DNA of 64,000 nt from contig JADKHX010000003.1 in NCBI GenBank assembly GCA_016721505.1, positions 620,001 to 684,000 on the forward strand. The letters are read 5' to 3'. The DNA comes from Rhodocyclaceae bacterium. Its GTDB lineage: Bacteria; Pseudomonadota; Gammaproteobacteria; Burkholderiales; Rhodocyclaceae. The notes under the pieces were generated by a model, which saw only the letters and a list, made by a program, of their open reading frames with translations, searched no databases and had not been told where the DNA came from. A program made the translations under genes and the position numbers. Shown in pieces: positions 36,639-44,885 of the stretch; the stretch's first letter is position 1; each line of letters begins with the position of its first letter.

Positions 36639-38615
36639 ATGAGTAGCACTCCCGACACACCGGCGCTGACGCGCGCGGGGGATGCCGATGCTTCGGATAC
36701 CGCGCCACCAAGCCAGCCCTGCATCATGCTGGTGTTCGGCGCGTCCGGTGATCTGACCAAACGCCTGCTCGTCCCCGCGCTTTATAACCTCGCCTGCGAT
36801 GGTCTGCTGTCGAAGCATTTCGCCCTTTTGGGGACCGCAACGGGCGACCTCACGACAGAATCTTTCCGTGCGCGGATGAGCGAGGACATCAATGCCTTTC
36901 ATACGCGCAACGAGTTCGATCAAGAAGTGTGGGACGACCTCGTCAGTCGTTTCCACTACCTTCCCGGCGCCTTCGACGATCTCGATGTGTTCAAGGCACT
37001 TCAGCACAAGGTACGGCAACTCGATCAAGAATATCAAGCCGGCGGAAATATTCTGTTCTATTTCGCCACCGCTCCGCGCTTTTTCGGCCAGATCTGCGAC
37101 AACCTGCACAAGTCAGGATTCAAGGACGGTCCCGGCTGGAAGCGCATCATCGTCGAGAAACCCTTTGGGACGGATTTGTCATCAGCACTAAAGCTCAACG
37201 CCGAGGTTCTGAGCAACTGGAACGAGAGCCAGATCTACCGGGTTGACCACTATCTGGGCAAGGAGACGGTGCAGAACCTGCTCGCGTTCCGGTTTTCCAA
37301 TGGCATGTTTGAGCCGCTGTGGAATAAGAACTACATCGACAACATACAGTTCAATGTCTCCGAAGCCGTCGATGTCCAGGGGCGGGGCGGCTACTACGAT
37401 AGCTCCGGCGTGCTGCGCGACATGATGCAAAACCACATGTTTCAGATGCTGGCCTATCTGTGCATGGAGGTCCCGGTTTCGTTTGAGCCTGACGCGATTC
37501 GTAACGAGAAAGCCAAGCTGCTGCAATCGGTGCGCAACTACACGCCGGAAGAGGTCGCACGGTATGTGGTGCGTGGACAGTACGGCCCATCAACCGACAG
37601 AACCCAAAACATACTCAAGCCCGGATACCGCCAGGAAGACAGCGTCAATCCAAACTCCAACACCGAGACCTACGCCGCCGCCCGATTTCATATCGACAAC
37701 TGGCGCTGGGAGGGCGTCCCGATCTATCTGCGATCCGGTAAGGCGCTGTGGAAACGCGGGACCGAGATCATCGTCGAATTCAAAAAGGCACCGGAAGTCA
37801 TTTTCCGTGGCACGCCTGTCACGTCCTTGGGTGCCAATCGACTGATTTTTCACATTCAACCCTATCAGGGCATCGAGGTTCAGTTTCAAGCCAAAGTCCC
37901 CGGACCACGAATGCGGCTGCAGCCGGTGCACATGCGGTTCGGCTACGGCGATGCGTTCAAGGCCTCGCGCTACACCGGTTATGAAGTGATGATTTATGCG
38001 TGTTCTCATGGCGATGCGACGCTTTTTTCGCGCGGCGATCTGGTCGAAGCGGCGTGGCGCATAGCGCAGCCTTTGCTGGATTATTGGGCGACGACGCCAG
38101 CTGACTTTCCCAACTATGCGCGCAACAGTTGGGGCCCGAAAGCTGCGGCCGACCTGATCGCCAGGGACGGCCGCCGCTGGCACGAGGTCGTCAACGAAGA
38201 AGTGCTGCGCAAAGTTCCATTGTTCAAGGATGGCGATATGGTCTTCCTTGAGCAGGTGATCATGGCGCTACGTTCAAAGCAGGTCGACGCTGGCGAAATG
38301 ATCATTCGCAAAGGCGACATTGGTCGCGAGCTTTATCTCGTGGCGCGCGGCGAAGTCGAAGTGCTTGACGACGACGGCCACGTCATGGGTGTCCTCCGTG
38401 ATGGCGACATATTTGGTGAAATCGGTGTCCTGATGTGTGTGCAGCGTACTGCCAGTGTGCGGGCGAAGTCCGGTTGTGATTTGTTCGTGCTGGACAAGAC
38501 CGACTTCAGTCGAATCTTGCGCGACAACCCGCACTTCGCCAGCGCTGTCGAGCGCGTCGCCGTCGAGCGCTACAGCCTCAGCGTGAGCGCGAGTGCGTTG
38601 GCGAGTCCGACCTGA
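36639..38615 (+). CDS. zwf: Glucose-6-phosphate dehydrogenase fused to a cyclic-nucleotide-binding domain
   Basis: 658 aa from the ATG at 36639; the frame is open upstream to 36528. Residues about 28-515 are a full G6PDH: FGASGDLTKRLL (34-45), EKPFG (173-177) and the active-site RVDHYLGKETVQN from 201. Residues about 530-640 are a CNB/CAP-like domain: VDAGEMIIRKGDIGRELYLV, GEVEVLDDDGHVMG and the phosphate-binding cassette GDIFGEIGVL-MCVQRTASVRA, with the Arg that binds cyclic nucleotide phosphate. Normal G6PDH is about 490 aa and lacks such a tail. This suggests that cAMP or cGMP controls entry into the pentose phosphate pathway and NADPH supply for the surrounding lipid synthesis. Confidence 0.9.
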   Translation: MSSTPDTPALTRAGDADASDTAPPSQPCIMLVFGASGDLTKRLLVPALYNLACDGLLSKHFALLGTATGDLTTESFRARMSEDINAFHTRNEFDQEVWDDLVSRFHYLPGAFDDLDVFKALQHKVRQLDQEYQAGGNILFYFATAPRFFGQICDNLHKSGFKDGPGWKRIIVEKPFGTDLSSALKLNAEVLSNWNESQIYRVDHYLGKETVQNLLAFRFSNGMFEPLWNKNYIDNIQFNVSEAVDVQGRGGYYDSSGVLRDMMQNHMFQMLAYLCMEVPVSFEPDAIRNEKAKLLQSVRNYTPEEVARYVVRGQYGPSTDRTQNILKPGYRQEDSVNPNSNTETYAAARFHIDNWRWEGVPIYLRSGKALWKRGTEIIVEFKKAPEVIFRGTPVTSLGANRLIFHIQPYQGIEVQFQAKVPGPRMRLQPVHMRFGYGDAFKASRYTGYEVMIYACSHGDATLFSRGDLVEAAWRIAQPLLDYWATTPADFPNYARNSWGPKAAADLIARDGRRWHEVVNEEVLRKVPLFKDGDMVFLEQVIMALRSKQVDAGEMIIRKGDIGRELYLVARGEVEVLDDDGHVMGVLRDGDIFGEIGVLMCVQRTASVRAKSGCDLFVLDKTDFSRILRDNPHFASAVERVAVERYSLSVSASALASPT

Positions 38616-38692
38616 GGTATCAGCTCGCCACGCTTCGCGAGCATGGTGGAATGGCGGCAAATGTGGCCACAAACCCGCATCAACGCCGCTAC

Positions 38693-39394
38693 TCAATAGG
38701 CTTGAAACACGATCAGACTTGCGCCATTGGCAGAGGCATTGCTTAGCTGTTGCGGCCGGGCGGATTCGAAAAATTTGAAGTCGCCCATATTGGATTCCCA
38801 AGGTGAAGCATCCGTAGTCGCGTTCGAAAAAATAATTGTTGCGGTGCTCAAGGCGACAACGAGTAGCGCACTACCGTTGTCAGGTATCACCAGCGCTTGT
38901 CCTGGATCCAATTCAATCCGATAAGCTCGCCCACGGCGATTTTCGGCGATCAGTTTTGCAAACTTGCTACTCCAAGTCGGCACTAATGCTCGGCGCTCTG
39001 CACTCGGAGCGATCTCTTGAAAATCGACGCCTATATTGATGAATGGCTTGGTTCCGCTCACTGACACGCGATGAACGTAGCCGTCTGTCATGTCGGCATA
39101 AGGGAAGAAAGCCACGGTACCCGCCGGGACTTTTTGCTCACCGGGTTCACCGCCAAGCTTTTGACTGATTGCGATGGTCTCGCCAGCAATCACCGCCAGC
39201 AAATCGTTCCGATGTTCGTGATACAGCGTCCAGTCACCCGGTGCAAAATTGTTGGTATAGAGGACAAAACGCGCCGAACGATAGCGCACTATGTGCCCGG
39301 GCTCCTCGGTGACGGGGACTGCTGCAAGCGCCATTCCTGTTGCCGTAAGGTTCAGCAAGCATGCGGCGCAGAGCATGAGAAATTTCGTTTTCAT
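38693..39394 (-). CDS. Exported cupin-like protein
   Basis: 233 aa with a Sec signal peptide (LMLCAACLLNLTATGMALAA). The mature part shows two cupin-like halves. The first has FAPGDWTLYHEHRNDLLAVI, with His-x-His and acidic residues suited to a metal site, and VPAGTVAFFPYAD; the second has LDPGQALVIPDNGSALLVV. It is probably a periplasmic metal-binding cupin of unknown substrate. It is convergent with the G6PDH fusion gene and separated by about 80 bp. Confidence 0.7.
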   Translation of the reverse strand: MKTKFLMLCAACLLNLTATGMALAAVPVTEEPGHIVRYRSARFVLYTNNFAPGDWTLYHEHRNDLLAVIAGETIAISQKLGGEPGEQKVPAGTVAFFPYADMTDGYVHRVSVSGTKPFINIGVDFQEIAPSAERRALVPTWSSKFAKLIAENRRGRAYRIELDPGQALVIPDNGSALLVVALSTATIIFSNATTDASPWESNMGDFKFFESARPQQLSNASANGASLIVFQAY

Positions 39395-39439
39395 TGGAAT
39401 AATTTCTGTCGCAAATTGATTGAATGCACTACGCTTAGC

Positions 39440-40315
39440 TCACCACCACGGATAAAAGCTTGGCATGTTTGCTGATACTTTGCCTTGAAAATCCGCTGGG
39501 CGTTTTTCCAAAAATGAACGCACACCTTCTTTGCCATCGCCCATGCTCGTATAAAACATGGCCAATGAATCGACCTGATGTGCGGCAAGCGGGTGGCTAT
39601 GCGCAGCGTTGCGATACATCATCTGGCGCGTCAAGGCCGTGCCAACAGCCGAGCGCCCATCGGTCATTCGATGCGCAAGTTTGTGTGCCTCAATCAGCAG
39701 TTGATCGTGCGGCACGATGGCTTTGATTAAGCGACCACGCAGCGCTTCTTCGGGGCTAAGAATGTCGGCGCAATAGGTCCATTCCAAGGCTTGTGAAATG
39801 CCCACGATGCGCGGCAAAAACCAGCTGGAGCAAGCTTCAGGCACGATGCCGATGCGCCCGAAAACAAACCCGATCCGTGCTTTGTCCGAGGCAAGGCGCA
39901 CGTCCATCGGCAGTGTCATGGTTGCACCAATGCCAACCGCTGCTCCATTAATCGCGCCGACCACCGGCTTGGTGCAGTCATACACCGCCAGCGAAATCAT
40001 GCCGCCGGTGTCGCGCACGCCTTGCATAATTTCGGGGTCGTCAAGACGATCTTGCATGTCTTGCAGCGTCGGTTGCAGCGACTCATCGAGACCGAATACA
40101 TTGCCAGGTCGGCTCAAATCCATTCCTGCGCAAAAAGCTTTGCCAGCACCAGTGACCACGATGGCGCGGATGGCATCGTTGGCACTTGCGGTACGATAAA
40201 AGTCGACCAGCTCGTGCGCCATTTCAACCGTAAAGGAATTCATCTGATCAGGGCGATTGAGCGTCAGGGTCATGATGCCATCGTCAAGTTGTGTTGCCAA
40301 AGTGTTGTAGGTCAT
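39440..40315 (-). CDS. Enoyl-CoA hydratase/isomerase family protein
   Basis: 291 aa of the crotonase superfamily. GKAFCAGMDLSRPG forms part of the acyl-CoA site and VGAINGAAVGIGATMTLPMD the oxyanion region. The active-site segment reads GFVFGRIGIVPEACSSWFLP, with a Glu in the position of the hydratase catalytic residue. It hydrates enoyl-CoA in beta-oxidation, which could supply precursors to the PHA genes downstream on the same strand. Confidence 0.88.
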   Translation of the reverse strand: MTYNTLATQLDDGIMTLTLNRPDQMNSFTVEMAHELVDFYRTASANDAIRAIVVTGAGKAFCAGMDLSRPGNVFGLDESLQPTLQDMQDRLDDPEIMQGVRDTGGMISLAVYDCTKPVVGAINGAAVGIGATMTLPMDVRLASDKARIGFVFGRIGIVPEACSSWFLPRIVGISQALEWTYCADILSPEEALRGRLIKAIVPHDQLLIEAHKLAHRMTDGRSAVGTALTRQMMYRNAAHSHPLAAHQVDSLAMFYTSMGDGKEGVRSFLEKRPADFQGKVSANMPSFYPWW

Positions 40316-40438
40316 GGTGTTGGAAAATGTGGCGGAGATGTAAAAAGGTTTTGTGATTGAGCTTTTGAAGTCATGGTCGTTCGACCACTACAACGCGCGT
40401 TAGCAAAGTTCATGGCGTTGCTGTTTCACCCCCGATTA

Positions 40439-41563
40439 TCAAGGATGCAGCACGCAGTTGCCCATTACCTCGCCTTTCCACTTGGCGCGCATGGCATCCT
40501 TGAACTGAGCCAGTGGATACGCATGTGAGATGTAGGGCTGGATAAGTCCTTGCTTGACCCATTTCATGATGGTTGCCAAACGTTGCGTGCGAATCGCCGG
40601 GTCGTGGACGGTGGAGATTACCGTCGGGCAACCCAGTACGTTGAGTCCTTTCATCATGATCAAATTGGTTGGTAGCGCGTTGGCCTTCGGTGCGCCGCGC
40701 TGGCCACGACCCTGTGCGACATCGGGCGTTGATGCCCAGCCAACAATCAGGAAGCGCGCACCAAAGGCCACGCAACGCAGGCTCTCCAACGAGATGTCAC
40801 CGCCGACGCCGTCATACACCACAGCAGCGCCTCGACCATTGGTGAGCGCCTTCACCTCGTCGCGAAATCGCCTTATGCCTGCTTCGCCATCCGGCGCTTT
40901 GCAGTTGATCACGTGATCGGCACCTTGTGCTTTTACCAATGCCAACTTCTCGTCCGAACGACCGGTCGCGATGACTGTAGCGCCAACCAGTTTTGCCACA
41001 TGTACAGCAGCGAGCCCGGTGGCGCCGGAGGCGCCGTGAATCAATACGGTTTCGCCAGCTTGCAGTTGGCCGCGCGCAATCAGGCAGTGATAAGCGGTTT
41101 CGTAATTGCCGAGCAGACAACAGGCTTGATCGAAGGACAAGCCGGGCGGAATCCGATGGACCGCCGCTTGGGGCGCGACGCCATAAGAAGCATATCCGCC
41201 GTAGGCCTGATAAGCACCGCCGGAGCGCGGGCCGGCCATGAAGCCGTCAACCAATACCCGGTCACCGATGCTGATCTGTTGCGCGTCGACGGCAGTGCCG
41301 GTCCAGACCACCACGCCGCTGTATTCCAGCCCGGGGCAATAAGGTGGCGCAGGCATGTGTTGGTATTGACCGCTAGTCATTAGTAAATCAACCCAGCCGA
41401 CCGACGCACTCTTGATTGCGATGATGACATCGTCAGCCATGAGCGTCGCCGGATCAGGCGCCGGCATCGTCGCTAGACTGAGGTAGTGCTCAATCGCCTC
41501 CATCGGATTTTCGGCAAACTCCGACACCACAACGCGCTGGCCAATTGGCAATCCGACCGACAT
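40439..41563 (-). CDS. MDR-family oxidoreductase, NADPH:quinone reductase-like
   Basis: 374 aa from the ATG at 41563; a TTG at 41602 is in frame but overlaps the previous gene by 14 bp. GroES-like N-domain (SVGWVDLLMTSGQYQHMPAP; PGLEYSGVVVW) and Rossmann domain (VLIHGASGATGLAAVHVAKL). It lacks the zinc-ligand Cys/His set and resembles zeta-crystallin-like quinone or enoyl reductases. Probably an NADPH-dependent reductase of enones or quinones; the substrate is unknown. Confidence 0.85.
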   Translation of the reverse strand: MSVGLPIGQRVVVSEFAENPMEAIEHYLSLATMPAPDPATLMADDVIIAIKSASVGWVDLLMTSGQYQHMPAPPYCPGLEYSGVVVWTGTAVDAQQISIGDRVLVDGFMAGPRSGGAYQAYGGYASYGVAPQAAVHRIPPGLSFDQACCLLGNYETAYHCLIARGQLQAGETVLIHGASGATGLAAVHVAKLVGATVIATGRSDEKLALVKAQGADHVINCKAPDGEAGIRRFRDEVKALTNGRGAAVVYDGVGGDISLESLRCVAFGARFLIVGWASTPDVAQGRGQRGAPKANALPTNLIMMKGLNVLGCPTVISTVHDPAIRTQRLATIMKWVKQGLIQPYISHAYPLAQFKDAMRAKWKGEVMGNCVLHP

Positions 41564-41588
41564 ATGATGGTTTCTTTCTCTGATGTCC

Positions 41589-42530
41589 TCAGCGTTCGTC
41601 AAGAAACGTAGTGATTAGCGTTGCAGTTTCCTTCGCTCGCGTCAGTAAAAACAAATGCCCGTCGTTGATCACGTGCAGGCGGGCTTTTGGCAACAGCCAG
41701 GCATGTGCTTTGGCGTTCACCAGCGGGACTAAAGGATCATCATTACCCGCTAATACCAACGTGGAATGTTTGATGCGCCACAACCATGGCAAGCTGGTCC
41801 AGCCAGCCATCGCCAGCAGTTGATAGCGATAACCTCTGGGGTGCCCGGCGCGGGCGTGATCGGTGAACAGTTTGATCGCTTCGGGGTCGCTACGTAGATC
41901 ACCGCCGTAAAGTTCCGGGGCCACACGGGCCATATAGCCTTTGTCCAAATAGCGGCGCGGATGCACCATTTTTAGCAGCACGCGCGGATTGCCCGGGAGC
42001 ATGGTTGCGCCACCCATTGCGGTCGCCGCGAGTATCAATCGCCGTACCCGTTTGGGGTATTGGATAACGAACTGTTGCGCTAAGCCACCACCCCACGAAA
42101 CGCCCATCACATCGACAATGCCGTAACCCAATTCATCGAGCAAATCGCGGGCGAGCCGCGCCATCGAAAACAAGCGATAGGGGCGTTTGGGTGGTGGCGA
42201 TTTTCCGGCACCGGGGAGATCGAAAATTATCGTGTCGGTGGTGTCGAGTTCGGCCAGCATCGGTCCGGCCAGTTCCATATTGGCACCAATGCCGTTGAAT
42301 AAGAGCATCGGTGGATTAACTGATTTCCTAGTGGCTGATGCGGGACGAATACCAACGCGCAACTCTTGAGTGCCCATCATGATGGTACCGATGTGCATGC
42401 CGGAAATTGGATCGATTTTGACATTGGTCAGGCGATCTTGTGGCGCGCCTTCTCGCTTTAACGGCGTGTTGTCAGCACCAACTGGCGAATTTGATTTCAT
42501 GCGAGGAAAAAGTCTGGTTGCATAGTCCAT
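41589..42530 (-). CDS. phaZ: Medium-chain-length PHA depolymerase-like hydrolase
   Basis: 313 aa. Beyond a diverged N-terminus, the sequence follows Pseudomonas mcl-PHA depolymerase closely: LLFNGIGANMELAGPML, lipase box GVSWGGG (nucleophile Ser), the VHPRRYLDKGYMARVAPELY stretch, LVLAGNDDPLVPLVNAKAHA with the Asp and INDGHLFLLTRAKE with the catalytic His. It degrades intracellular PHA granules. The N-terminal 40 residues contain a dispersed-repeat copy and extend past the known family start; an internal ATG at 42398 is an alternative, though AAGGA before 42530 favours the longer form. It sits next to phaC. Confidence 0.88.
   Translation of the reverse strand: MDYATRLFPRMKSNSPVGADNTPLKREGAPQDRLTNVKIDPISGMHIGTIMMGTQELRVGIRPASATRKSVNPPMLLFNGIGANMELAGPMLAELDTTDTIIFDLPGAGKSPPPKRPYRLFSMARLARDLLDELGYGIVDVMGVSWGGGLAQQFVIQYPKRVRRLILAATAMGGATMLPGNPRVLLKMVHPRRYLDKGYMARVAPELYGGDLRSDPEAIKLFTDHARAGHPRGYRYQLLAMAGWTSLPWLWRIKHSTLVLAGNDDPLVPLVNAKAHAWLLPKARLHVINDGHLFLLTRAKETATLITTFLDER
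42461..42487 (+). repeat. Dispersed 27-bp repeat in the phaZ 5' coding region
   Basis: ACGGCGTGTTGTCAGCACC then AACTGGCG. It lies on the strand opposite to phaZ, whose reading frame turns it into S-P-V-G-A-D-N-T-P. It is the only copy seen in the start region of a gene. Confidence 0.8.
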
Positions 42531-42538
42531 CGTTGTCC

Positions 42539-44236
42539 TTATGGAGCCATCACATATTCACCGGGCGCTGCCACGCCTGGAGGAAATTTGCGACTACCGA
42601 GTTTTTTCGGCGCGGGCACTAGTTCGCCAGAGCGTTGGTGCATCCACGTCATCCAGTGCGGCCACCAACTGCCATCCTTGCGTTCGGCATTAGTTGCCCA
42701 CGCATCCGCATCCGGACCACCGACTTTGGCAGAAAAAAAGTAGGACTTACTAATGCCTGGTGGATTTAGCAGACTTTGCAAATGCCCCGCGTTGGCGAGA
42801 ACAAATTCGCTCTTGTTGCCGTAAATTCTGGCGGTGTCGTAACAAGCGCGCCACGGCGTGATGTGATCGGTTATGCCGGCAACGATATAGGCATTCACAT
42901 TCACTTTGCTCATGTCTATCGGTTCGCCGAGAATCTTTAACGTACCGGCATTGCGGTATGGACTGTCTTGGAAAACGCTGATCAAATCCGCATGAAAGGC
43001 TGCCGGCAAGCGAGTGGTATCGGCATTCCAATACAGGATGTCGAACGCTGGCGGATCGTTGCCTAGCAGGTAATTATTCACCCAATAATTCCAGATTAAG
43101 TCGTTGGGCCGCAACCATGCAAAAACGCGTGCCATTTCGGCACCATCAACATAGCCACGTCGTTTGATCGTCGCTTTAATCGCATTCAGGCTTTTCTCGC
43201 TGGCAAACAAACCCATGGTAGTGTCCATCGCCTTACTCGAATCGAGCACACAAACTGGTGAGACCAGATTCGCCACTTTGTCACCTTGTCCGGTTGCGGC
43301 CAACCAGCCCACATAGGCCGCCACGGTCATCCCGCCGGAACAGGCACCCCAAATCGAAATATCCGGGCTGCCGGTGATTTGCCGAGTTGCATCGACCGCC
43401 GCGTCTATTGCCTCGACATAGGTCGACATACTCCAATCGCGATGCTCCTTGGTGGGGTTGCGCCAACTCACGGCGAAAAGTTGCACACCCTGTTCGGTGA
43501 CAAACTTGAACAGACTTTTCTCCGGTGATAAATCCATAGCGTAAAACTTGTTCACCTGCGGTGGACAGACGAGCAGGGGACGCAGACGCACCTGTGCAGT
43601 TTGTGGCGTGTACTGAATCAGCTCCAGGACTTCATTTTTGAACACCACGCTGCCTTTGGACAATGCAAGATTCCGCCCAATCGCGAACGCGGATTTGTCG
43701 ACTGACGACGGCAAACCTTGATTGTGGCGTGCGTCATCGACGAGATTTTTGAACCCTTTAACGAAGCTCGCACCACCGGTGTCGACTGCGCGTTTGAGCG
43801 CCGTGGGATTAAGCGGTGTATTGCTCGGCGCAATCGCGTCAACCAGGATAGACGCGAACAAATTTGCGCGCGCCTTGTCGCGCTCATCCATGCTCGATTC
43901 GTTGATGTAGCGCGCAAACTCTGCGCCGGTGGTTGCATGCGCTTGCATCAATCGCCGATGAATCGGACTGGTTTGCCAGGCCGGGTCGGCAAAGCGTTTG
44001 TCTTTTGGGTCGGCGGCTAGGTTCGACTCTCCCTTCACGACAATGCCGAGCGCCTTGACATAGGCGCGGAAGTGTTTGACCGCACGGACGGGCTTTTTGA
44101 TCGCGCTACCGACCAACACTTTCGCCGCGTCCACAAAATCCTGTTTGCTGATCCCAATGATGGGATTGATCGCCAAGGTATTGCGCGCCGCGGTTTCGGT
44201 CAAGCGATCGGTCACCGATTGAGTGGATTTTTTCAT
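42539..44236 (-). CDS. phaC: Poly(3-hydroxyalkanoate) synthase, class II
   Basis: 565 aa, the usual size of Pseudomonas PhaC1/PhaC2. The lipase-like box is GACSGG (297-302) with catalytic Cys299. The partners are Asp457 in YIVAGITDHITPW and His485 in VLANAGHLQSLLNPP. Class II enzymes polymerise medium-chain (R)-3-hydroxyacyl-CoAs, and no phaE or phaR partner is present, in agreement. AGGGGGT precedes the ATG. It sits directly upstream of phaZ and downstream of a MaoC-type hydratase that could make its substrate. Confidence 0.93.
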   Translation of the reverse strand: MKKSTQSVTDRLTETAARNTLAINPIIGISKQDFVDAAKVLVGSAIKKPVRAVKHFRAYVKALGIVVKGESNLAADPKDKRFADPAWQTSPIHRRLMQAHATTGAEFARYINESSMDERDKARANLFASILVDAIAPSNTPLNPTALKRAVDTGGASFVKGFKNLVDDARHNQGLPSSVDKSAFAIGRNLALSKGSVVFKNEVLELIQYTPQTAQVRLRPLLVCPPQVNKFYAMDLSPEKSLFKFVTEQGVQLFAVSWRNPTKEHRDWSMSTYVEAIDAAVDATRQITGSPDISIWGACSGGMTVAAYVGWLAATGQGDKVANLVSPVCVLDSSKAMDTTMGLFASEKSLNAIKATIKRRGYVDGAEMARVFAWLRPNDLIWNYWVNNYLLGNDPPAFDILYWNADTTRLPAAFHADLISVFQDSPYRNAGTLKILGEPIDMSKVNVNAYIVAGITDHITPWRACYDTARIYGNKSEFVLANAGHLQSLLNPPGISKSYFFSAKVGGPDADAWATNAERKDGSWWPHWMTWMHQRSGELVPAPKKLGSRKFPPGVAAPGEYVMAP

Positions 44237-44278
44237 TAATGAAACCCCCTGAGAAATCTGGCTGACAAAATTTCCGTA

Positions 44279-44749
44279 CTACGGCTGGCCGACCAGCACC
44301 GCCAGTGTTTCTGCAATCAATGCGGGCTTCGTTTCACCTTCGATTTCGATGCTGTTGGTGACTTTGAGCAGCTTGCGTCCACCGGCTTGCTCAGTCACAT
44401 CGGTTAGTGTGGCGCGAGCGCGAACACGCGATCCGGATTTGACTGGCGTTAGGAAGCGAACTTTGTCCAATCCATAGTTGAACACCGCTGCCACATCTTC
44501 CGGCACGATGCCGATTTCATAACTCATATCGGCCAGCAAGGACAAGGTCAAGTAGCCATGCGCAATGGTTGTTCCGAACGGACTTTCCTTTTTTGCTCGC
44601 TCGACATCGACGTGTATCCATTGATGATCGTTGGTGCAATCAGCAAAGGCGTTGATCCGATTTTGGTCAACCGTGACCCAACTTGAAACGCCAATTTCCT
44701 TGCCGATGGAGTCGGCGACGTTGGCAAAAGTCAGTGCGGAATTGCTCAT
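44279..44749 (-). CDS. MaoC-type (R)-hydratase (PhaJ-like)
   Basis: 156 aa hot-dog fold. The (R)-specific hydratase motif is visible: DCTNDHQWIHVD (Asp and His of the catalytic pair) followed by SPFGTTIAHGYLTLSLLADM. These convert trans-2-enoyl-CoA to (R)-3-hydroxyacyl-CoA, the monomer for PhaC, linking beta-oxidation to PHA synthesis. It starts after AAGGA and lies about 40 bp upstream of phaC in the same direction. NodN-like hydratases are the alternative. Confidence 0.88.
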   Translation of the reverse strand: MSNSALTFANVADSIGKEIGVSSWVTVDQNRINAFADCTNDHQWIHVDVERAKKESPFGTTIAHGYLTLSLLADMSYEIGIVPEDVAAVFNYGLDKVRFLTPVKSGSRVRARATLTDVTEQAGGRKLLKVTNSIEIEGETKPALIAETLAVLVGQP

Positions 44750-44885
44750 GATGATTTCCTTTGCTGGTGAGTTGTGGAAGTTTGAGTGATGTTACCTAGT
44801 AGGTGTTGGCAAATTGGAAAATCAAGATGGTCCGCGCAGGCTGTCACTGCGCTGTCGTAATGTTAATTGCTGAGCTCGCCAAGAC

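Noticed and set aside
40140..40160. GCCAGCACCAGTGACC in the enoyl-CoA hydratase gene as a repeat copy
   Set aside because: Only the CCAGCACC core matches, within a conserved coding motif (VTGAGKAF).
44279..44310. ACGGCTGGCCGACCAGCACC at the MaoC gene end as a further repeat copy
   Set aside because: The match is poor outside CCAGCACC and the encoded VLVGQP is a normal end for this family.
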